A DNA stretch of 10,942 bases from Baffinella frigidus (Eukaryota; Cryptophyceae; Cryptomonadales; Baffinellaceae), in the NCBI GenBank assembly GCA_026770585.1, contig MU646622.1, positions 381,757 through 392,698 on the forward strand, read 5' to 3'. Below the pieces are notes generated by a model. That model searched no databases and was not told where the DNA came from. It saw nothing but the letters and a program-made list of their open reading frames with translations. Shown here one piece after another: positions 6,283 to 10,942 of the stretch; within the stretch, counting starts at the first letter, position 1; each line of letters begins with the position of its first letter. The position numbers were made by a program, and so were the translations under genes.

Positions 6283-9200
6283 GTGAGCATTCCAACACCC
6301 GTTTTCGGCTTTTCGGCTGCAGTTTGGGGAATGACCACGCATCCACGCGGTTCGAAGGGTGTTCTGTCAGTTGCCTAATCGGGGGGAATAGGACGCCGCG
6401 GGGGAATGGTTTGCACCCACGTGGCCGGGCGGGTGCTCCCAAAGTTGAATAATAGAATTGGCGCAGATCCTGCGATTGAAGTGCTGGCGGACATCGCGGC
6501 GGTCTGCACAGCCCAGCCCAAGCTCTCTGGCTGCAGGTATCGGTGCCTGAACCTAGTTCCGGCGTGTTGTGCCTTTTAATGCCTGTAACATGTGTCAGGT
6601 GTGCCTTTCAGATCTGCATGTCAGTGAGGTGTGTCGGGTGTGGAGTTTTGGCCTGCCGCAAAGCAACTTCACTCAGGCTGGCCAGTGCCTGCCGCTCAGA
6701 CGCAGCCTCTGGGGCATCGTGCATGCTCTCGGTGGCAGCCTGTCTGCTCCCCTGTTGGCGTACACGCCCTTACCAAATACATCATACGGCTTGCGGCAGT
6801 CTGATAACAGGACTTATCTGCTGGTCACTGACAATCATGATACTAATAAAACTGATAACCCACCCGCGTTTGGCAGTGTCTACAAAGCCTGTAACGAGGG
6901 TGGCGGCGCGTCAGGGCCGTTCTGCAACACGTGGTCTATCCTCGCGGACCTCTGCAGGTCTCGCTCCACCAACCCTTCTGATATACGTATACCAGTGTGA
7001 TGATATACGTATCCTCAGGTGGCTAGTAAGCTCTGACGCCCTACCGTAGGGCCCTAGGACCTGCCCAGGACCTCAGGGGGTCTATTTGGACCCCCTGGCC
7101 ATTTAAGGGGTATATACGTATACCAGTGTGATGATCAACGTGCACAGGGATACCTCGCTCATAAGAAAGCGACCCCCCCCCCCCTAGGACCACCAATAGG
7201 ACCACCAATAGGACCACCGTAGGGCCCTGCATGGTCTCGTCCCATCTTGCCCCCCTGGCTCCATTTCGCGGTCGTATATGTCAACTTTGTCGGGTATGCC
7301 AACTTGACAAACCCCTTGGCCGATCGTGTATGTCAACTTAACAAACCTCGTATGTCAACTTAACAAACCCATGTCAACTTAACAAAGCCTTCCCCCCCTG
7401 CAGTGGGGGCACGGTCGCGACGGGCGTGGCGACAGGGTGCCGTCATCCACCCCCCCACCCGAGAAGTTCCAACGAGCCTACATAGTCGAGAGCGGGATAT
7501 CCTGTCAACACTGATGAGGTTATTCCCTCTTGAGAGGCCTCCTTCTCTTGAGGAGGACCAACTCCCGTACAGGGATATCCTAGCTCTGTGCCAGTTCAAT
7601 TTGGTATCGTAGATAGAGTGCCCCCCCCCCCATTTCACAGGTGAATTTCAGGGAGGGGGGGTCAAAATTCGTATGTGAAATTTCGGGGGGGGCACTCTAT
7701 CTACGAGACCAAATTGAACTGGGACAGAGCTAGATATCCGGGGTATGATAACACCCTTGGTCGAGCGCAGTGGGGGCGCGGGCGCGACGGGCGTGGCGGC
7801 AGGGTGCAAGCACTATGCGCAGCTGTGCGGGGTTGGAGAGACGAGCGTCACGCAGTGCTCCGATCCGCAGCTGCGCCCCGTCCAGGTCCGCGCCCTGCCA
7901 CATGTGCATCCAATCGAACCTGGGGCTTGAGGTGTTTTGCCGGCCAGCGCCTCGAACGGGAGCTCTGGCCCAAGGAAATGGCTCACGCACCAGCCTCGAT
8001 TTGATCCACCTCGGAGGGCTCGGATGCGTTGGTGCGCCCCGCCACGGTCGCACGCCCACATAGACTGAGACTGAGAAGTGTGCCTCCTCTCGTGGTGTTG
8101 TCCGATCCTTCTGAAGAGCATACGACTCCCTCTCCGAAGTACCCCCATACCAATCAGCACAGCTCCTTGGTTTCGTCCGCAGCTGACACTGCTCCTCCTT
8201 CTTGCCCGCACCTGATATCGATCCGTGTTCGCTGATTGCTCCTTCTTCTCTCTGAACCTCACTTCGATGCTGGATTCAGGGTCTCAGCTCCAGCGCTCCT
8301 CGTTCTTCCAGCTCTGCCTTCACTTGATCTGGGCTCATCATGTCTTCGTGCAAACGCTCCAGTACAGAGAGCATCTACAAGTAGTTAGTGAGGAGCCCAT
8401 AATAACTTGAGGCAAAGCTAGTTCTCATCCGCACCTGAGTCCGCAGCTTGGATTCGTGTTTGCAACTGACATCGATCCGTGTTTCATGATCGCAGAGCCT
8501 GGTGTCAGCGGCGGTGGCAGCGGCAGACGTGGCGGCCATGTGCGACGCCATGTCTATGCCTGACTGTGCGACGTGCACCGCGGCTTTGTATCCCCCCCAT
8601 CCGCATCCAAATTTAAGGTTTATGGTGTAGGGTTTAGACCCTGATTTATGGTGTAGGGTTTAGACCCTGAACTGCTGTATGGTTTCAGGGTTTAGCGTTT
8701 AGCGGTTAGGGGTTAGAACCCTCAACCGATGTATGCCTCCGTGAGATGAAAGCCTCCATGCACCAGACGAAGCAGCGACCAGAAAAGGCCTCACCCGCTA
8801 TCGAGCGAAAGAGGCACGATTTTAACAGCCAGGTCCGGAATCCGGACCTGACTGTAAAATCTTAAAAATCCATTTCCTGCAGGATTCAGATGAAAGTCTT
8901 CAACATTCTTTTAAGTTGTGCCCCGTCCTCGCTCGGCAACGATAAGTCAACTTGCCCGGAGCAAGTTGACTTAGGCCTGGGGCGTGCACATTTGTTTTTG
9001 CCGAGTTTGACCGGAACCGCACGGCGATAGGCTTTGTGACCTGGCAAGAAAAAAGAAAGGGTTTATGAACACTTTTTTTCTTGCCTCGCCCTGACGCGCG
9101 TGGGCGATGGCAGGTGCCCGGACCCGCTGCTGTCTCTCGGCAAGTTGTGCATCTCCATGCCGGGTATGACGGACTGCTTGCACTGGAAGGTTCTCACTCT

Positions 9201-10855
9201 TCCCTGCCCCTCTCTTTCCCTCTCTTACTCGTCCTCGCTCTCTATCTTTCTCTCTATCTCTCGCTTTCTTTTGCTCCCTCTCTCACCCCCCCCCCTCTCT
9301 CTTTGCGTGCACTGGAAGGTTATGGCCACCTCCCCCTCTTATTGCGAGCTGGCGGGTGGGCCAAGAGGCAACCAGCAAGCGAGGGTTGGCTGCACGCTGT
9401 TAATTTGCTGAGCGTGTGTTTGATGTTGATCTCACCACCGCCGTAAACCCTGTTTCGGTCAGGTGATGTGCTCGGAGGATGGGGCGGAGGCGCTGACGGC
9501 GTTCTGCGGGGTGACGTCTGGCGAGACTTGCAACCCTGCCATGCAGGTCCGTGCACCCATTCACTTTCACGATGGGGTTCTGAGCTTGATCGTCACATGT
9601 CCAGGTTTCAATAGACCGTAGAGGGTGGGTCGTGACTAGAACACACTCCCATCCAGTGAAGTGCATGCGCGTGCTTGTTTCTTTGCCGGGCGGTGTGATC
9701 CGAGGCGGTGCTTCAACTCGTGCAGACCGCTGCCGAGCGAGAGGGGAACAGTCTATCCAAACGATAACCCTACGGTAGGCAATACTGTGGGGACATAGGG
9801 GGGTTCCTACGGATAAGGTAACGGATTCCAGGTCCAGATTCTGGACCTGGCTTCTGATGTCGTGCCAAAATCGCTCGACAGCGGAGGCCCTGCGTTTCCC
9901 TGCGTCGTGTATGCAGTCATTTCTCGGGTTTCGGGTTTCGGGTTTCGGGTTTCGGGGGTCGGCTGAGAAGAGGTGTGAAGTCCAGTGCCGGGCAGCGTGT
10001 TGCTTTACACCGAATGCGGTTGCGAATCATTCGGCCGACCGACTCATTCGCCTCTATGTACATACGCCATACCACAGCAACAGTTTCCGGCTGTGTTGCT
10101 TTTCGAAGTGGGTTCCACAGTGACGTATGGCGGTTGCAGCTCCCAGCCACTGCAACAGTTCCCGGATGTGTGTTTTTCGATTTGTGCTTTTCGATGCGTG
10201 GTTTGCGTCACAGTGACACGTGACGCGCGGGGCAGATGATCATCCACTCACTTTGGTGAAGTGCTCAACTTACTTGGGTTTGCACTCGCGAAACAGATGC
10301 CGTTCCACTGGGGATACACCGACGCGATCCTCTTCCCCGGGTGGGTACCATGCTCGCCCGGGTGGTACGTCCCAAACCCTACAACCAACACCATCAATCC
10401 TATACCCTACACACTACACCCTAAACCTCACACCCCCAACCCCAAACCCCAAACCGCAAGCCCCAAACCCTAAACCCTGAACCCTGAACCCTAAACCCTA
10501 AACCCTACACCCTAGGCCCTAAACCTCAAACCCTAAACCCTAGACCTCAAACCCTAAACCCCAAACCCCAAACCCTAAACCCCAAACCCCAAACCTCAAA
10601 CCCCAAACCCCAAAACCCAAAACCCAAAACCCCAAACCCCACACCCCACACCCCACACCCCACACCCCACACCACACACCCCAAACCCCAAACCTCACAC
10701 CCCAAACCCCACACCCCACACCCCACACCCCAAACACCAAACCTAGAACCCCCAAAAAGGTACTTCCTGAGCCTGCTCGCCGTGGCGGCCATGGCCCTGC
10801 TCGTCTCCTTCATGAAAGCCCTACACGCCCGTGAGGAGCTGCATGCCTCGCTCAG
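6105..10855 (+). CDS. CTR: RIGHT gene: CTR/COPT-family copper transporter with Cys-rich ectodomain (multi-exon, 3' partial)
   Basis: Seen: nine exons join in frame at 6105-6282, 6467-6536, 6877-6957, 7771-7885, 8496-8587, 9114-9189, 9463-9546, 10297-10364 and 10760-10855 (about 286 codons, no stop). An RR-containing N-terminus and a hydrophobic run at 18-31 suggest a signal peptide. The ectodomain holds 19 Cys, all matched in the LEFT gene, with C164-DAMSMPD-C172-AT-C175 and C191-ISMPGMTD-C200. M231-Q232-M233 then PFHWG and a helix from about 257 give CTR TM1. Known: this arrangement is that of CTR/COPT copper importers. Inference: copper uptake, a paralog of the LEFT gene at roughly four-fifths identity after the signal peptide. 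The frame is open upstream to 6021, but ATG 6105 was chosen because it matches the LEFT start and keeps the hydrophobic segment N-terminal. TM2/TM3 lie beyond the window. It carries two introns that the LEFT gene lacks. Confidence 0.87.
6467..6536 (+). CDS. RIGHT exon 2 (EVLADIAAVCTAQPKLSGC)
   Basis: A 70-bp exon, acceptor ttggcgcag, donor GTATCG, phases as in LEFT exon 2. Confidence 0.85.
6686..6722 (+). pseudogene. Truncated exon-3 copy in RIGHT intron 2
   Basis: After tggccag, the frame reads SACRSDAASGASC and then runs into gcatgctctc and cagcctgtctgctcccctgt, the same flank that follows the truncated copies in the LEFT gene. So at least one decayed copy predates the gene duplication. 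Confidence 0.6.
6877..6957 (+). CDS. RIGHT exon 3 (VYKAC...PFCNTWSILADLC)
   Basis: An 81-bp exon, acceptor tttggcag, donor GTCTCG. It has one residue more than the LEFT equivalent (Gly run in NEGGGASG). The Cys spacing is otherwise kept. Confidence 0.84.
7274..7390. repeat. Short repeats of tatgtcaacttaacaaacc
   Basis: Five imperfect copies of an about 19-20 bp unit (near 7274, 7295, 7328, 7350, 7370), tightest at the right-hand end just before the mini-exon acceptor. No function is evident. Confidence 0.7.
7404..7436 (+). pseudogene. 33-bp mini-exon copy of the exon-4 start in RIGHT intron 3
   Basis: Preceded by cccctgcag and followed by GTGCCG, encoding GGTVATGVAT, a copy of the GGAxATGVA block. 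It begins in the same phase as exon 4 and ends in the phase exon 3 leaves, so inclusion would add 11 residues in frame. It could be a cassette exon or a relic of the LEFT-type split exon. Confidence 0.55.
7573..7739. mobile_element. Foldback (MITE-like) inverted-repeat element
   Basis: Two arms of about 70 bp (7573-7647 and 7673-7739) are near-perfect inverted copies: ggatatcctagctctg...gatagagtgccccc against ggggggcactctatc...cagagctagatatcc, around a short spacer. It sits in the private RIGHT intron 3. No transposase is present; a non-autonomous element is inferred. Confidence 0.65.
7771..7885 (+). CDS. RIGHT exon 4 (GATGVAAGCKHYAQLCG...QCSD)
   Basis: A 115-bp exon, acceptor gagcgcag, donor GTCCGC. 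It is continuous through the point where the LEFT gene has its private 236-bp intron. Confidence 0.86.
7886..8495 (+). other. RIGHT intron 4
   Basis: A 610-bp intron. Its middle part resembles LEFT intron 4 (e.g. agtacccccat, acagctccttggt), and tcgatccgtgtt occurs twice (near 8217 and 8472). No convincing additional exon. Confidence 0.55.
8496..8587 (+). CDS. RIGHT exon 5 (MCDAMSMPDCATC module)
   Basis: A 92-bp exon, acceptor atgatcgcag, donor GTATCC. It encodes an Ala-rich helix-like segment, then C-x2-M-x-M-x2-C-x2-C. Confidence 0.86.
8608..8735. repeat. TTTAGGG-like degenerate repeats in RIGHT intron 5
   Basis: A repeated block, tttatggtgtagggtttaga (twice, from about 8621 and 8646), then gggtttag/ggttaggggttag units. 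Orientation is G-strand in the sense of the gene, opposite to intron 8. Confidence 0.8.
8818..8861. repeat. Palindrome in RIGHT intron 5
   Basis: GATTTTAACAGCCAGGTCCGGA / TCCGGACCTGACTGTAAAATC arms around one base, near-perfect (one bulge, one mismatch). The inner arms are an exact 10-bp inverted repeat. A MITE remnant is possible. Confidence 0.75.
8943..8973. repeat. Hairpin in RIGHT intron 5
   Basis: Exact 13-bp arms TAAGTCAACTTGC / GCAAGTTGACTTA around CCGGA. No U-tract follows, so it is not read as a terminator. Confidence 0.8.
9114..9189 (+). CDS. RIGHT exon 6 (Cys-Met motif CISMPGMTDC)
   Basis: A 76-bp exon, acceptor cgatggcag, donor GTTCTC. Protein identical to LEFT exon 6. The last 14 bases of the exon/donor (TGCACTGGAAGGTT, 9179-9192) recur at 9308-9321. 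Confidence 0.9.
9196..9304. repeat. TC-rich tract in RIGHT intron 6
   Basis: A (TC)n/CT-rich stretch with a poly-C run. LEFT intron 6 has a matching tract at 1376-1420 on its sense strand. It may act as a polypyrimidine-rich region, but it is far from the acceptor at 9462. Confidence 0.85.
9463..9546 (+). CDS. RIGHT exon 7 (ALTAFCGVTSGETCNPAMQ)
   Basis: An 84-bp exon, acceptor tcggtcag, donor GTCCGT, phase 0 at both ends. The border bases on both sides match LEFT exon 7. Confidence 0.86.
9547..10296 (+). other. RIGHT intron 7
   Basis: A 750-bp intron. It holds the palindrome at 9828, a TTTCGGG array (9925-9957), and blocks related to LEFT intron 7 (gtttccggctgtg near 10083, gttcccggatgtg near 10157). 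No conserved coding block is visible. Confidence 0.6.
9828..9850. repeat. Palindrome in RIGHT intron 7
   Basis: Exact 11-bp arms CCAGGTCCAGA / TCTGGACCTGG around one T. It resembles the core of the palindrome at 8829-8850. Confidence 0.8.
10297..10364 (+). CDS. RIGHT exon 8: N-terminal half of CTR TM1 segment
   Basis: A 68-bp exon, acceptor cgaaacag, donor GTACGT. It encodes MPFHWGYTDAILFPGW, then VPCSPG, and stops inside a Trp codon (TG|G). The DNA is clearly homologous to the first 68 bp of LEFT exon 8. Confidence 0.85.
10365..10759 (+). repeat. Telomere-like C-strand repeat array forming RIGHT intron 8
   Basis: A 395-bp intron that, after about 40 bp, is a degenerate array of CCCTAAA, CCCCAAA, CCCCACA and CCCTGAA units. 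The sense strand has very few G (about a dozen). It begins GTACGT and ends AAAAAG. The pentamer GGTAC sits at both edges. The LEFT paralog lacks it exactly. Confidence 0.85.
10760..10855 (+). CDS. RIGHT exon 9: C-terminal half of CTR TM1
   Basis: A 96-bp exon, acceptor ccaaaaag, donor GTGACC. It resumes the split Trp codon, then YFLSLLAVAAMALLVSFMKA and a basic LHAREELHA tail. The homology to LEFT exon 8 picks up at precisely the next base. Confidence 0.85.
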
Positions 10856-10920
10856 GTGACCCTCCGCTCCCACACTTTCCGAAACCACCGATCCAGCCAG
10901 CTGCGCGACCCCCTCCGATA

Positions 10921-10942
10921 CCCCCCCCCCCCCCCCCCCCCC
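10921..10942. repeat. Poly-C at window end
   Basis: An uninterrupted run of 22 C closes the window, probably a homopolymer where the assembly stopped. Confidence 0.9.

Larger units (their letters stand above)
6958..7770 (+). other. RIGHT intron 3, absent from the LEFT gene
   Basis: An 813-bp intron between ADLC and the GGA block. It holds a 24-bp exact direct repeat (6981-7004, 7112-7135), a CAGGGGGTC/GACCCCCTG stem (7074-7097), three aggaccacc units (7187-7219), poly-C (about 7171-7184), the tgtcaactt...acaaa repeats, the mini-exon and the foldback element. Confidence 0.65.

Noticed and set aside
8943-8973. Rho-independent terminator
   Set aside because: No T-tract follows and the sequence is inside a spliced eukaryotic gene.
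10480-10750. A true chromosome end
   Set aside because: The repeats are degenerate and flanked on both sides by coding exons of the same gene in frame, so they are interstitial.
10547-10888. 113-codon - strand frame of repeated GVWG units
   Set aside because: It is the translation of the reverse strand of the telomere-like repeat, antisense to RIGHT exon 9.

Overview
The window looks like nuclear DNA of a eukaryotic alga, most likely a green alga. It is GC-rich and full of introns, has GA/GATA/TC microsatellites, and carries many degenerate plant/green-algal telomere-type repeats (TTTAGGG/CCCTAAA and variants such as TTTCGGG). A prasinophyte-like chlorophyte would fit, but this placement is inference. 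There is no bacterial operon, rRNA, tRNA or CRISPR.

No long open frame is a gene. Reading short conserved blocks across both strands and joining them at GT...AG borders in the correct phase gives two paralogous multi-exon genes placed head to head. The LEFT gene runs leftward from 5550 to 333 (8 exons, about 289 codons). The RIGHT gene runs rightward from 6105 to 10855 (9 exons, about 286 codons). They are separated by 554 bp that probably hold a divergent promoter. Both are cut by the window edges. Exon sizes agree: 70, 92, 76, 84 and 164 (=68+96) bp are the same in both. All 19 ectodomain cysteines are shared.

Each protein starts with a signal-peptide-like segment, followed by a Cys-rich ectodomain of about 185 residues. 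That domain includes a Cys-Met motif, CISMPGMTDC. It ends in an MQM-S/P-FHWG segment and the first transmembrane helix of the CTR/COPT copper-transporter family. Algal CTR proteins with Cys-Met motifs are known in Chlamydomonas, so the expected role is copper uptake at the plasma membrane. TM2 (MxxxM) and TM3 (GxxxG) lie outside the window.

The main interest is intron turnover between the two paralogs. (1) The RIGHT gene has a 395-bp intron made almost wholly of C-strand telomere-like repeats. It splits a codon at the start of TM1 and is exactly absent from the LEFT gene. (2) Each gene has one further intron the other lacks, at neighbouring positions. (3) The LEFT gene carries two arrays of decayed partial exon copies in introns, plus a half copy of the TM1 exon that stops at the telomeric-intron site. 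(4) The RIGHT gene has an in-frame 33-bp mini-exon copy and a foldback element in its private intron.

Layout: 1-330 microsatellite; 333-5550 LEFT CTR gene (-); 5551-6104 divergent intergenic region; 6105-10855 RIGHT CTR gene (+); 10921-10942 poly-C at the window end.
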